Assembly: GCA_029008095.1 (NCBI GenBank)
Contig: JAQXJB010000052.1
Coordinates: 209,238 to 273,237, forward strand
Direction: 5' to 3'
Length of the DNA stretch: 64,000 bases
DNA from: Clostridiales bacterium
GTDB taxonomy: Bacteria; Bacillota; Clostridia; Oscillospirales; Oscillospiraceae
Shown: one piece after another, positions 46,028 to 54,372 of the stretch
Layout of the letters: each line of letters opens with the position of its first letter
Numbering within the stretch: position 1 is the stretch's first letter
The notes under the pieces: model-generated
Seen by the model: the letters and a program-made list of their open reading frames with translations, nothing else
What the model was told of the DNA's origin: nothing
Databases searched by the model: none
Program-made: the position numbers and the translations under genes

Positions 46028-46921
46028 ATGCAGCAGCTTGAGACGTTCTTTTCCATCGTGGAATGCAGCTCTTTGTCAAACGCGGCAAAGGAGCGCTTTG
46101 TGTCTCAGCCGTCCCTGAGCAAAACCCTCAGCCGCTTTGAGGAAAGCATAGGCATAACGCTTTTTAACCGCGGATCCGGCGCCCTTGTGCTGACAAAGGA
46201 GGGGGAATTCCTCTATTCCCGGCTGAAGTCGGGATACAAAATTATGGTACAGGCGATAGAGGAAGCGAAGGAACTGGAAAACGATAAGCGCAAAACCCTC
46301 AGGATCGGTATACATCCCTCCTGCGAGCGTTCTGTTGAATTCAGCTCCATATGGGGCGTTATCGATTCCTACGAGCGTGCTCACCCGGAGGTTGCTATGG
46401 TCGAGGAATTTCTTGAGTATCAGGAGCTTTACAGCGCCTTCCGCAGCGGAGAGCTTGACGCGATCATCTCATACGGCTTTGAGCTTGACGATATGGCTGA
46501 CATAGAGACACGAAGCCTGCAGAAGCTCAATTTTTATATTGCGATGTCAGCCGAGGATCCGCTTGCAAAAAATGAGAAGCTTGATTTAAAGGAATTGACT
46601 GATAAACCGTTTTTCTTCGTTGCTCCCGACAAAACGAAGGTGGACAGGGAAAGATGCGTACAGCGGCTGAGGAATATACATATTGAGTCAAATAACATTA
46701 TAATCATGCCGAATTCCCGCTCCGCCGCGCGGTCGGTAGTGCGCGGAAAGGGATATCTTTTCACCTGCCACCGCCACGGTTATTCTCAGGACGAGATGAA
46801 GCTTTTCCCGGCGCAGGGGCAGAACGGCACGTCGTATCTTGTTTGCGCCTGGCATAAGAACGACAGCCGCCGCGAACTGAAAGAATTTATAAACAGCTTC
46901 CCTGAATGCGGTGAAGGCTGA
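46028..46921 (+). CDS. LysR-family transcriptional regulator
   Basis: Winged-helix domain at the N-terminus ('QQLETFFSIVECSSLSNAAKERFVSQPSLSKTLSRFEESIGITLFNR') and a LysR substrate-binding domain ('KTLRIGIHPSCERSVEF', 'YSAFRSGELDAIISYGFEL'). Divergent from the FAD oxidoreductase/dehydrogenase pair, which it probably controls. The ATG is 20 nt from AGGGGGGTGG; an in-frame ATC at 46013 is well spaced from it and would give (M)FYFTMQQLETFF. The ATG at 45965 lacks any ribosome-binding site. Confidence 0.93.
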   Translation: MQQLETFFSIVECSSLSNAAKERFVSQPSLSKTLSRFEESIGITLFNRGSGALVLTKEGEFLYSRLKSGYKIMVQAIEEAKELENDKRKTLRIGIHPSCERSVEFSSIWGVIDSYERAHPEVAMVEEFLEYQELYSAFRSGELDAIISYGFELDDMADIETRSLQKLNFYIAMSAEDPLAKNEKLDLKELTDKPFFFVAPDKTKVDRERCVQRLRNIHIESNNIIIMPNSRSAARSVVRGKGYLFTCHRHGYSQDEMKLFPAQGQNGTSYLVCAWHKNDSRRELKEFINSFPECGEG

Positions 46922-46937
46922 AAACCAATATCGGTGT

Positions 46938-46973
46938 AATTCTGCGCAATACCATATGGTATTGCGCAGAATT
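46938..46973. terminator. perfect 36-bp palindromic terminator
   Basis: AATTCTGCGCAATACCAT and its exact reverse complement ATGGTATTGCGCAGAATT abut, followed by ATCTTTTGC. It lies between the convergent LysR and solute-binding-protein genes and can act in both directions. Confidence 0.88.
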
Positions 46974-46992
46974 ATCTTTTGCTTTAAGGAAC

Positions 46993-48744
46993 TCAGCTTG
47001 CCAGATATCTTTCGTAGCTTGCCTGATAGATATCAAGGATATCCTGCATACCCATTTTGTATGCGCCTGCTACATAAGAATCCCACTCGCTCATGGGTCT
47101 GGAGCCGTCGACAAAGCTGGTCCAGGTCTCTCCTATGTAGGTAACGAGGTCATTGCTCAGTGAATTCAGCTGTTCGTTCTCCTCATCGGTAAACTTGCAG
47201 CTTGCAGGCCAGTCATAGGCAACAGCGCCGGTGGGCTCCGTCCACAGAGTCAGCATGTCTACAAGCCGGTCGCCGCCCTCAACAGCATAGCTGCGAAGGT
47301 TGTGCATCATACCGTGCTCGGCAAGGCCGTTGAGCGCGAAGTTTGCCATCATCCAGGATACGCCAACATGATAGGAGTCATTGGTGACAAATTCGGTCAG
47401 GCGGATATCACCGTTTTCATTGTAATCCCAAGTGAGGCCCTGAGGTCCGTAGCTGGCCTTGAAGGCTCCGGTCTCACTGTAAAACCAGTCGCACCAGCTG
47501 ACAGCGAGCTTAATGTTTTCGCATTTTGCGGAAACAGCAGTGCCGCCATAGCTGAACTTCGTGATCTTGGTGCCTATCTTGAGAGCTTCGCCTGCAACCT
47601 TGCGTGGGCGAACAAGAGCGTCCCAGCGGCAATCGGGATCCGAGTTCTTTGCCTCGCTGGAGGCAATGCCGGAGGGCTGGAAGAAGCAGTACGCGGACTC
47701 ATTGGAGCCAAGACGATCCTCAATGGCGGTACTGTCGGCTACGCTGCCCCAGTTGGGATTTATGAGGCCGTCTGCATACCAGGAGGAAAGAAGATTCATT
47801 GCATAGCGGTCATCCTCTTCGGTGAGGGTGAACTGTACGGTGCCGTCCACTACTCTTGCATTGGGCAGAGAAGTACCGTTGCAGTAAAGATATGTATCAA
47901 GGCCGGAGGACCAGATACCGGTATCCATTTCAACGGTTTTGGTGATATCCATAGGATACTTGCTGATTCCCGCGTTTTTGATGGCTACCAGGGCATCATG
48001 AACCTGATCATAGGTCAGAAGCTCCTCGCCTTTTATTCCCAACTTGTCCAGGAAGTCGCCTCTTATGCAGTAGCCCATTTTAGGCGTGGGATCATGAACC
48101 ATACCGTAGAAGCAGGCGATAGTCTCGGGGTCGAAGAATATCTTGTTGTAAACATCCTTGTCATAATCGTATTGCACGACCTGATGGGTGTAATTAGGCA
48201 TGTAGTCGAGATAATCATGAAGATTTACGAAATATCCGTCCTCTACGGAATTCTTTGGCGTTCCGGGATAGAAGCTCATGGCGCAGCCCATCATATCGAA
48301 AAGCGAGTCCGAGGCGAGAAGCGTGGCGAACTGTTCGCGTCTGGAGGTCGCGGGTGCAATGACCCATTCCACATGTACGCCGGTCTCTTCCTGAAGCATC
48401 TGCGGGAAGGGCATTGAGGTAAAGCCGTCTTCGCTGATGACCTGAGGCGTCCAGTTCGTGGTCCAGTAGGTCAGCACTTCATCCGTGGTGCAGAAGGGAA
48501 CGTCGTACTCATAAAAATCCAGAGCGCAGCCAAGGCTGTCTTTTTCAAATTTCCCTGCCGCATACTTGTACCCGGGCTCATCCTCTATCTGAGGAGGCGC
48601 GGAGTCTGCCGGCGGAGTGCTTTCAGTGCCTTTGTCCGTGGAAACCGGAGGAGTCGGCGACGCCGCGTCAGGAGACTTTGCACATCCTGCAAATATCCCT
48701 AACACCATCAGCAATGCCAAAAGAAGTGATAAGCTTTTTTTCAT
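46993..48744 (-). CDS. extracellular solute-binding lipoprotein (ABC importer, family 1-like)
   Basis: 583 residues. Start at MKKSLSLLLALL after GAAAGGAGAAACGTC. Lipoprotein signal ending 'LGIFAGC', then a Pro/Thr/Ser-rich linker and a large two-lobed binding domain ('EVLTYWTTNWTPQVISEDGFTSMPFPQMLQEETGVHVEW', 'LTYDQVHDALVAIKNAGISKYPMDIT', 'IKLAVSWCDWFYSETGAFKASYGPQGLTWDYNENGDI'). This resembles the large LipO/oligosaccharide-type binding proteins. No permease or ATPase is nearby, so it is an orphan in this window. Ligand unknown. Confidence 0.9.
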   Translation of the reverse strand: MKKSLSLLLALLMVLGIFAGCAKSPDAASPTPPVSTDKGTESTPPADSAPPQIEDEPGYKYAAGKFEKDSLGCALDFYEYDVPFCTTDEVLTYWTTNWTPQVISEDGFTSMPFPQMLQEETGVHVEWVIAPATSRREQFATLLASDSLFDMMGCAMSFYPGTPKNSVEDGYFVNLHDYLDYMPNYTHQVVQYDYDKDVYNKIFFDPETIACFYGMVHDPTPKMGYCIRGDFLDKLGIKGEELLTYDQVHDALVAIKNAGISKYPMDITKTVEMDTGIWSSGLDTYLYCNGTSLPNARVVDGTVQFTLTEEDDRYAMNLLSSWYADGLINPNWGSVADSTAIEDRLGSNESAYCFFQPSGIASSEAKNSDPDCRWDALVRPRKVAGEALKIGTKITKFSYGGTAVSAKCENIKLAVSWCDWFYSETGAFKASYGPQGLTWDYNENGDIRLTEFVTNDSYHVGVSWMMANFALNGLAEHGMMHNLRSYAVEGGDRLVDMLTLWTEPTGAVAYDWPASCKFTDEENEQLNSLSNDLVTYIGETWTSFVDGSRPMSEWDSYVAGAYKMGMQDILDIYQASYERYLAS

Positions 48745-48795
48745 GACGTTTCTCCTTTCATAATACAACTTTCTGCGCGCAAGTCAAACGCTTTC

Positions 48796-48836
48796 CATCA
48801 GGCAAAAGGCGGAAAGCATACCGCCCTTGTCTGATG
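48796..48836 (-). promoter_or_regulatory. hairpin at the 5' end of the solute-binding-protein mRNA
   Basis: CATCAG(A)CAA..GGCGG and CCGCC..TTG(C)CTGATG can pair in a long interrupted stem. It begins ~5 nt after the predicted transcription start, so it may protect the mRNA 5' end. Read on the plus strand it is followed by a T-rich tract. Confidence 0.5.
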
Positions 48837-48847
48837 TTTACATTTTT

Positions 48848-48876
48848 ATTTTATTCCATGCAGAATTATTGTTCAA
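48848..48876 (-). promoter_or_regulatory. promoter of the solute-binding-protein gene
   Basis: Minus strand TTGAAC, 17 nt, TAAAAT, giving a ~95-nt leader. The remaining part of the 339-nt gap (48745-49083) holds the divergent UroD-like promoter region. Confidence 0.7.
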
Positions 48877-49004
48877 ATACACGAATAGTCCACCCCCATA
48901 AACGCACGTTTATAGCAGGCCGCCACGCATGCACAAATCAGGCAGGAAAAAGAGAAATGCAAGGCATTCTTTTCCAATATGTAAAACAATGTCTGAAGTT
49001 TGAT

Positions 49005-49045
49005 TTGCATTCTCAGATAATGTCATATATCATCATGTCATATAT
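49005..49045 (+). promoter_or_regulatory. UroD-like gene promoter region with direct repeats
   Basis: TTGCAT, 17 nt, TATCAT is a candidate promoter. The 11-mer ATGTCATATAT is repeated at 49020 and 49035, overlapping the -10 region, and could be a regulator site. Confidence 0.4.
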
Positions 49046-49083
49046 ATTATATGGTTACCAATATAAGCCAAGGGGGAACTAAC

Positions 49084-50160
49084 ATGATCGATCTGAATAA
49101 AATACCGCCTTCCCGACAGCGGGAGGGAACATTCCCATACATGGTGCAGCAGCCTCCCCGCCCGCTTTATCCGGAGGAAAGACCCGTTACGGCGAGAGAA
49201 AACTATCTTATGGTACTGCGCGGAGAGCTTCCCTATTGGATGCCGGTATGGCTTACTGACACGCAGTACTGCTGGCCAGACGTAATGCAGGAGCATTCCC
49301 TTTGGGAATCGGATGGTCTTGATTGGTGGGGACAGCAATGGGTATGGGAGCCCACGAGCCACGGTCTTATGCCTAAGCCCGGCAGCAAGGTCATCACCGA
49401 TATGGCGCACTGGCGTGAGCAGGTTCGTATTCCCGATTTCGCCGAGGTGGACTGGGAAAGCGACGCCGCCCTGCAAACCGCTCGCTATGACCCGGACCGC
49501 TGCCACCTTTTCCACTGTGCCACGGGCGTTTTTGAGCGCCTGCATGAACTGATGGGCATGAGCGACGCGATGTTAGCCATGTACGAGGAGCCGGAGGCGG
49601 TACACGAATTCAATGAAATGATGGTGGACTACAAAAAGCGTCTGCTCGGCAACATATTCAAATATTATGACCCCATCGATTACATCATCTACGGTGATGA
49701 CTGGGGAACTCAGCGGTCAGGCTTTTTCTCCAACGAAATGTACCGCGAATTTTTGATGCCGTATACCAAGCGCATCTGGGATTACGTTCACAGCTGCGGC
49801 AAATACGTTGAGCTCCATTCCTGCGGTCTTACACAGCAGTACATAGAGGAAATGATCGAAATGGGTCTTGACGCATGGACGCCTCAGCCTATCAACGATC
49901 TGGATAAGCTCACTGCAAAATACGGCGACAAGCTGTCGCTCACCGTGAATGTTCCCGGACTTGCGGGCGCGTCAAACGAGGCGGAGGTGCGCAGCTGTAT
50001 ACGTTCCTTTGTGGACGATTACGCACCACGCGGACACAGGGTAGTCGCCAACGGACTGACGGCTCTGAGAGACCCCAAGCTGCTCCGCACGGCATACGAG
50101 GAGCTCTACTACGCCTCGTCCGAATATTACGCGAAAGTGCGCGCGGGAAAAGAAAAGTAA
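49084..50160 (+). CDS. uroporphyrinogen decarboxylase (UroD)-like family protein
   Basis: 358 residues. Start at MIDLNKIPPS after AAGGGGGAACTAAC. The fold family is recognised by 'YIIYGDDWGTQRSGFFSNEMYREFLMPYTKRIWDYVHSCGKYVELHSCGLTQQYIEEMIEMGLDAWTPQP'. The sequence belongs with the anaerobic UroD-like group that includes corrinoid methyltransferases (MtaA/CmuA) rather than haem enzymes; the His and Cys in 'HSCG' fit a zinc site. No corrinoid protein is adjacent. First gene of a plus-strand cluster with LysR and flavoproteins. Substrate unknown. Confidence 0.88.
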   Translation: MIDLNKIPPSRQREGTFPYMVQQPPRPLYPEERPVTARENYLMVLRGELPYWMPVWLTDTQYCWPDVMQEHSLWESDGLDWWGQQWVWEPTSHGLMPKPGSKVITDMAHWREQVRIPDFAEVDWESDAALQTARYDPDRCHLFHCATGVFERLHELMGMSDAMLAMYEEPEAVHEFNEMMVDYKKRLLGNIFKYYDPIDYIIYGDDWGTQRSGFFSNEMYREFLMPYTKRIWDYVHSCGKYVELHSCGLTQQYIEEMIEMGLDAWTPQPINDLDKLTAKYGDKLSLTVNVPGLAGASNEAEVRSCIRSFVDDYAPRGHRVVANGLTALRDPKLLRTAYEELYYASSEYYAKVRAGKEK

Positions 50161-50185
50161 CACTGGTAAAGGAGGCGCAAGCATA

Positions 50186-51151
50186 ATGGAAATACGGGAT
50201 ATCGAGTCTGTCTGCGCGGTGGATATTTACCGCAACTATTCAAACGCGGCGTACAATACGGCAACCTCGACGGCGGTCATATCCAAGCACGTGGCAAAGG
50301 CTGAAAAGGAATTGGGTATCCGTATATTCGAGCGCGCTTCCAAGACCCGTCCGGTGGAGCTTACGGAGGCGGGCGCGCAAATCATCGACTATATGCACGC
50401 CATCGTAAGGATGTACCGCTGCGCAGTAAAAACAGCGGAGAGCGTGCGTGTAAAGCAGAACGACGTTCTCACGGTTGGTTATATGCCGAGGGTAGGCAAC
50501 TTCCGGGAAAACGAGATACTTGCCCGTTTTGCCTTCGAGAACCCCAATATCATGCTCTACCGGAAAACTGACTGCACCGAAGGGCTTGTTAATATGCTGC
50601 TCAGCGGTGTGGCGGATATGGTGCTGGTACCGTTTCTGGAATCGCCTGATGAAAGCTCGCTGCTGCACAATCAGATTGCCAGCGATGATATCGAGATATT
50701 TGAGGTGCTGCACAATGACGTGCTCACGGTAGGCGTGCCTGACGGACATCCGCTTGCAAACGCAGAAATGATAACGAAGGATATGTACAAGCTGCTTCAC
50801 GGTGACACCTTTCTTCTTTCCAACGACCAGAAAACTCTGAAGCATGAGGCTTCGGACGGATATCTATACGAGCTTTTCGGCTTTACAGGGAATATGAAAA
50901 TACGCTATATCGATGTAACTGAGCCGACCATCAGTCTGGAGCTGGTGAAGCGCGGAGCGGGTGTGCTCGTACAGTCCGGCATAACGCAGCGCCATATGGG
51001 CGGCATCAATTTCATCCCGGTGGAGGGATGGGATAAGAGGGCAACGCTTTATTGCATATACCGAAAAAGTGCCGTTTCTCCCGGATTGAAGAAGCTGGCG
51101 GACTGCGTTAAACGATTTTCTGAGGAATACAATAAGCGAAAGGACGGTTAA
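50186..51151 (+). CDS. LysR-family transcriptional regulator
   Basis: 321 residues. Helix-turn-helix region 'VDIYRNYSNAAYNTATSTAVISKHVAKAEKELGIRIFERASKTRPVELTEAGAQI' and a LysR effector domain ('VLTVGYMPRVGNFRENEILARF', 'GLVNMLLSGVADMVLVPF'). RBS TAAAGGAGGCGCAAGCATA. Embedded between the UroD-like gene (25 nt) and an FAD oxidoreductase (4 nt), so it is likely a pathway-specific, autoregulated activator. Confidence 0.93.
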   Translation: MEIRDIESVCAVDIYRNYSNAAYNTATSTAVISKHVAKAEKELGIRIFERASKTRPVELTEAGAQIIDYMHAIVRMYRCAVKTAESVRVKQNDVLTVGYMPRVGNFRENEILARFAFENPNIMLYRKTDCTEGLVNMLLSGVADMVLVPFLESPDESSLLHNQIASDDIEIFEVLHNDVLTVGVPDGHPLANAEMITKDMYKLLHGDTFLLSNDQKTLKHEASDGYLYELFGFTGNMKIRYIDVTEPTISLELVKRGAGVLVQSGITQRHMGGINFIPVEGWDKRATLYCIYRKSAVSPGLKKLADCVKRFSEEYNKRKDG

Positions 51152-51155
51152 TACA

Positions 51156-52697
51156 ATGCGAACAACGAGAAAAGAATTTTTTTGTGACCTGGCCATCATC
51201 GGCGGCGGCGTTGGCGGCTGCGCGGCAGCCATCGCGGCCGCTCGCCGCGGACTTCGGGTAATACTTTTTGAAAAGGGCGTATCCCTCGGCGGCCTTGCCA
51301 CAAACGGTTATGTTCCGCAGGTAGCCGGTAATATAGAGGGTGTCTGCCTTGAATTTGTAAAAAAACTGGACGAGATCGGACAGCTCAAGCAGTCAGGAAG
51401 CGGCGAATATTACCGCAATCCGTCCTTTGAGCCGGAATACGGCAAATTTGTTCTGGAAAACATGGTCACGGGAGCCGGAGCGCGCGTGATCTATGACGCG
51501 GTCTGCGTTGACGCGGACGTGGAGGACGCGCAGATCAAGCGCTGCTATTTCCATACCAAGCAAGGCAGAGTAAGCGTTGCCGCAAAGCTTTTCATAGACG
51601 CTACCGGAGACGCCGATCTCGCAGAGATGGCGGGCGTGCCGTACCAGACAGGCGGCGTGGATTTCGCCGGCCTGAATATGTCCACAACGCTTGGCTCCCG
51701 CTGGGCAGGCGTGAATCTGGTCAAGTATCAGGCGGCGGAAAACCGTTTCCGCCAGGAGCAGCTTGACAAGGGCGTGAAGCTGCCGCTTTCGTTGATATAC
51801 GTTCTGGAGGATAAGTGGATCGAAGAGGGCAAGCTTATCCGCCATATCGCCAACCGCTATACCGGCTTTTTCCGCGTTCTCATTCCCAACACGCCTATGG
51901 ATAACGCGGAGTTCGTGACCTTCGCCTTTCATAGCTTCTTCTGCCAGAACAATGACTGCGAAAATATCAGCCGTCAGGTGCTGGAGCAGCATCAGCTCAT
52001 GCAGAATTTCCACACCTTCCTGCGTGAGTGCGTACCCGGCTTTGAAAACGTGCGCATCGTCGGCACCGGCTCTCTGCCCGGCGTGCGGGACAGCCGCAGA
52101 ATATTCGGCGAATACATGCTCAAGGCGGCGGATGTCTGCTGCGGCGTTAAGTTTGAAGACGGCATCGCGCGCTTCCCCGAGGTGCTTGACTGCCACCATC
52201 CCACCAGTGCCAGAATGACCTTCCAGAGACATTACCATATGCGCAAGCCGGAGGGCAGCGCCGTAACCATTCAGGCGGGCTGTCCCGCCGAAATGCACCC
52301 CTTCGGCGAGCCGGAGGGCATGGAGGTGCGTCCCAATCCCAGGGATTACTGCGAGATACCGTACAGAAGCCTGATACCGGAGAAGATCGACAATCTGCTG
52401 GCTGTGGGCCGCTGCTGTTCGGCGGAGTTCCATGCCAACGGAGCCATGCGCATTATCGCCCCCGCAATGGGAACCGGCCACGCGGCCGCTGTTGCGGCGG
52501 ATATGGCCATTCGCCGCGGCGTGCGCCCCCGTGACCTGGACGGCCGTGAGGTGCGCAAGGCTCTTATTGAGGAGGAGGGCGTTCCGCTGGATAAGCCCTG
52601 CGACGGTCACTGGGCTAAGCTCCGTGAGGCGGAGGGCAAGATCATTGTAACGCCGGTGGGCGATTTCGCCGCTATTGAAAACTTCCGCATGTTCTGA
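51156..52697 (+). CDS. FAD-dependent oxidoreductase (FAD_oxidored type)
   Basis: 513 residues, same family as the flavoprotein at 44387. 'CDLAIIGGGVGGCAAAIAAARRGLRVILFEKGVSLGGLATNGYVPQVAG', 'LFIDATGDADLAEMAGVPYQTGG', 'GSLPGVRDSRRIFGEYML' and C-terminal 'NLLAVGRCCSAEFHANGAMRIIAPAMGTGHAAAVAADMA'. The 'PGVRDSRRI' motif is typical of PF12831 enzymes. It directly follows the LysR gene. Substrate unknown. Confidence 0.92.
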   Translation: MRTTRKEFFCDLAIIGGGVGGCAAAIAAARRGLRVILFEKGVSLGGLATNGYVPQVAGNIEGVCLEFVKKLDEIGQLKQSGSGEYYRNPSFEPEYGKFVLENMVTGAGARVIYDAVCVDADVEDAQIKRCYFHTKQGRVSVAAKLFIDATGDADLAEMAGVPYQTGGVDFAGLNMSTTLGSRWAGVNLVKYQAAENRFRQEQLDKGVKLPLSLIYVLEDKWIEEGKLIRHIANRYTGFFRVLIPNTPMDNAEFVTFAFHSFFCQNNDCENISRQVLEQHQLMQNFHTFLRECVPGFENVRIVGTGSLPGVRDSRRIFGEYMLKAADVCCGVKFEDGIARFPEVLDCHHPTSARMTFQRHYHMRKPEGSAVTIQAGCPAEMHPFGEPEGMEVRPNPRDYCEIPYRSLIPEKIDNLLAVGRCCSAEFHANGAMRIIAPAMGTGHAAAVAADMAIRRGVRPRDLDGREVRKALIEEEGVPLDKPCDGHWAKLREAEGKIIVTPVGDFAAIENFRMF

Positions 52698-52708
52698 TAC
52701 TATGTAAA

Positions 52709-52736
52709 GAGTGGGCGTGCTTTCGCGCGCCCACTC
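52709..52736 (+). terminator. hairpin between the two flavoprotein genes
   Basis: GAGTGGGCG pairs with CGCCCACTC, with further GC pairs inside. No T-run follows, so it may only reduce read-through. It lies 12 nt after the oxidoreductase stop. Confidence 0.55.
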
Positions 52737-52818
52737 AGATTATCAGAGAATATAAGCAATTTTATATTGCACTAAATATATATAATTTCAACCATATTTG
52801 CCAAAGGAGCTGATAGGC

Positions 52819-54354
52819 GTGAAACGTGAATACGGTGCGTGGGCACGTCCGCCCGAGCCGGTGGCCGAGGCGGATATTTGCAGAACTATAAAAACGGATG
52901 TACTCGTTATCGGAGCGGGCATTGCGGGCGTAAGCTGCGCCCTGCGCGCTGCCGAGAGCGGCGCGCGTGTGACGGTTTTGGAAAAAAGCGCGTCATGGTC
53001 GGCGCGCGGAGGAAATATCGGCGTACCCAACTCATCCTTTATGAAGGCGCAGGGCTACGAAAACGACATCGACGTTCTTACCCGCGAATGGATAAAGCGC
53101 TGCGGCAACCGCTGCGATGAGCGAATCGTGCGCAGATACATGCGGGAAGCACCAAGAGCAATGGACTGGCTTATCGATATCGTGACGCGGCCTGAATATA
53201 ACGCCCGGCCTGTACTGCAGGGCAGCCGATACAAGGGAGAAACATACTGGGAGGTATACGGCTCCCACCGCTTTTTCGACGGCCCGATGGCCAGGAAGGG
53301 ACTGCGCGCCGGAGCGCCGGACGCGGTAAACGCCATGTACGGCGAAGCACTCAAACTGGGCGTCGAATTTCTCTTTAACACCCCTGCCAGACAGCTCGTC
53401 AGGGAAAACGGCAGAGTGGTCGCCGCAATAGCCGAGGCCGGAGACGGGCTCATCCGCGTGGAGGCCGGGAGTGGCGTGGTGCTGGCCACGGGTGACATCG
53501 GCGGCAACGAGGAAATGTGCGCCGACCTTTGCCCGATGGCGAACGCCTGCGAGAAAAAGCTCTATTGGCCCAAGAACGGAAACACCGGCGATGGACACAG
53601 AATGGGTCTTTGGGTCGGTGGTACTCTTGAGGACGGCCCCTTCCCCACCATTCTCCATCCTCAGGCCTTTCATTACAGGACCTATTGCTTCCTCTTTGTC
53701 AAGCCGGACGGCAAGCGCTTTATGAACGAGGACAATTATGTCCAGGGCAAGACCGTCGCGGTACTCCGTGAACGGGAAAACTTTGTATGGTCCGTTATGG
53801 ACGGGAACTGGAAGGAGCAGGTCGCTGATTCTATACAATACGGCGGCGGCCTATTCTGGGGCGACGACTGCATAGCCGGCGAGAGCGAATTCGTAGCGGA
53901 AAACGAGGAAAAAATGCTTCAATTCGGTTTGGAGCGCGGACTTGTTGTAAGCGCGGACACGCCGGAGCAGCTCGCGCGGAAGATGGGCGTTCCTGAGGAT
54001 GTTTTCACGGCGACGCTGGCGCGTTATAACGAACTCGCCGCCAAAGGTCATGATGAGGACTTTGGAAAAAGGGCGGAGCTTCTGCATCCCCTCGATACCC
54101 CGCCGTATTACGCGATGAAATTCGGCCCCGCGCTGCTTGCCGTTGTTGGCGGACTTCGGGTTGACGAGGAAATGCATGTACTGGACGCCGAAAGCCGCGC
54201 CGTTGCCGGACTGTACGCAATCGGAAACGCCGCCGGAGGACGTTACGGCGTGGACTACCCCGTGCTGATACCCGGAAACAGCCACGGTACGGCGCTCACC
54301 TTCGGCTTTCTCCTTGGAGAGACGCTCGGAAAACAGACGCAGCATATACATTAA
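52819..54354 (+). CDS. fumarate-reductase-type FAD-dependent oxidoreductase
   Basis: 511 residues. Start at GTG 52819 (VKREYGAWARP), 9 nt after GGAG. FAD_binding_2 layout: 'DVLVIGAGIAGVSCALRAAESGARVTVLEKS', a capping domain in the middle, and 'GLYAIGNAAGGRYGVDYPVLIPGNSHGTALTFGFLLGETL' at the end. It lacks a haem or FMN domain and any signal peptide, so it is cytoplasmic and needs an external electron donor. Relatives reduce enoates or act as succinate/APS-reductase-like subunits. Substrate unknown. Confidence 0.92.
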   Translation: MKREYGAWARPPEPVAEADICRTIKTDVLVIGAGIAGVSCALRAAESGARVTVLEKSASWSARGGNIGVPNSSFMKAQGYENDIDVLTREWIKRCGNRCDERIVRRYMREAPRAMDWLIDIVTRPEYNARPVLQGSRYKGETYWEVYGSHRFFDGPMARKGLRAGAPDAVNAMYGEALKLGVEFLFNTPARQLVRENGRVVAAIAEAGDGLIRVEAGSGVVLATGDIGGNEEMCADLCPMANACEKKLYWPKNGNTGDGHRMGLWVGGTLEDGPFPTILHPQAFHYRTYCFLFVKPDGKRFMNEDNYVQGKTVAVLRERENFVWSVMDGNWKEQVADSIQYGGGLFWGDDCIAGESEFVAENEEKMLQFGLERGLVVSADTPEQLARKMGVPEDVFTATLARYNELAAKGHDEDFGKRAELLHPLDTPPYYAMKFGPALLAVVGGLRVDEEMHVLDAESRAVAGLYAIGNAAGGRYGVDYPVLIPGNSHGTALTFGFLLGETLGKQTQHIH

Positions 54355-54372
54355 AATATAAGGAGATAAATT

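Noticed and set aside
48920-48965. A fifth copy of the leader element upstream of the solute-binding-protein gene
   Set aside because: GCACAAATCAGG...GAGAAATGC resembles one segment, but the stems, the GGAGG end and the start-codon position are missing.
51393-52610. 405-aa minus-strand ORF over the FAD oxidoreductase
   Set aside because: Antisense shadow; the plus-strand frame has clear FAD motifs.
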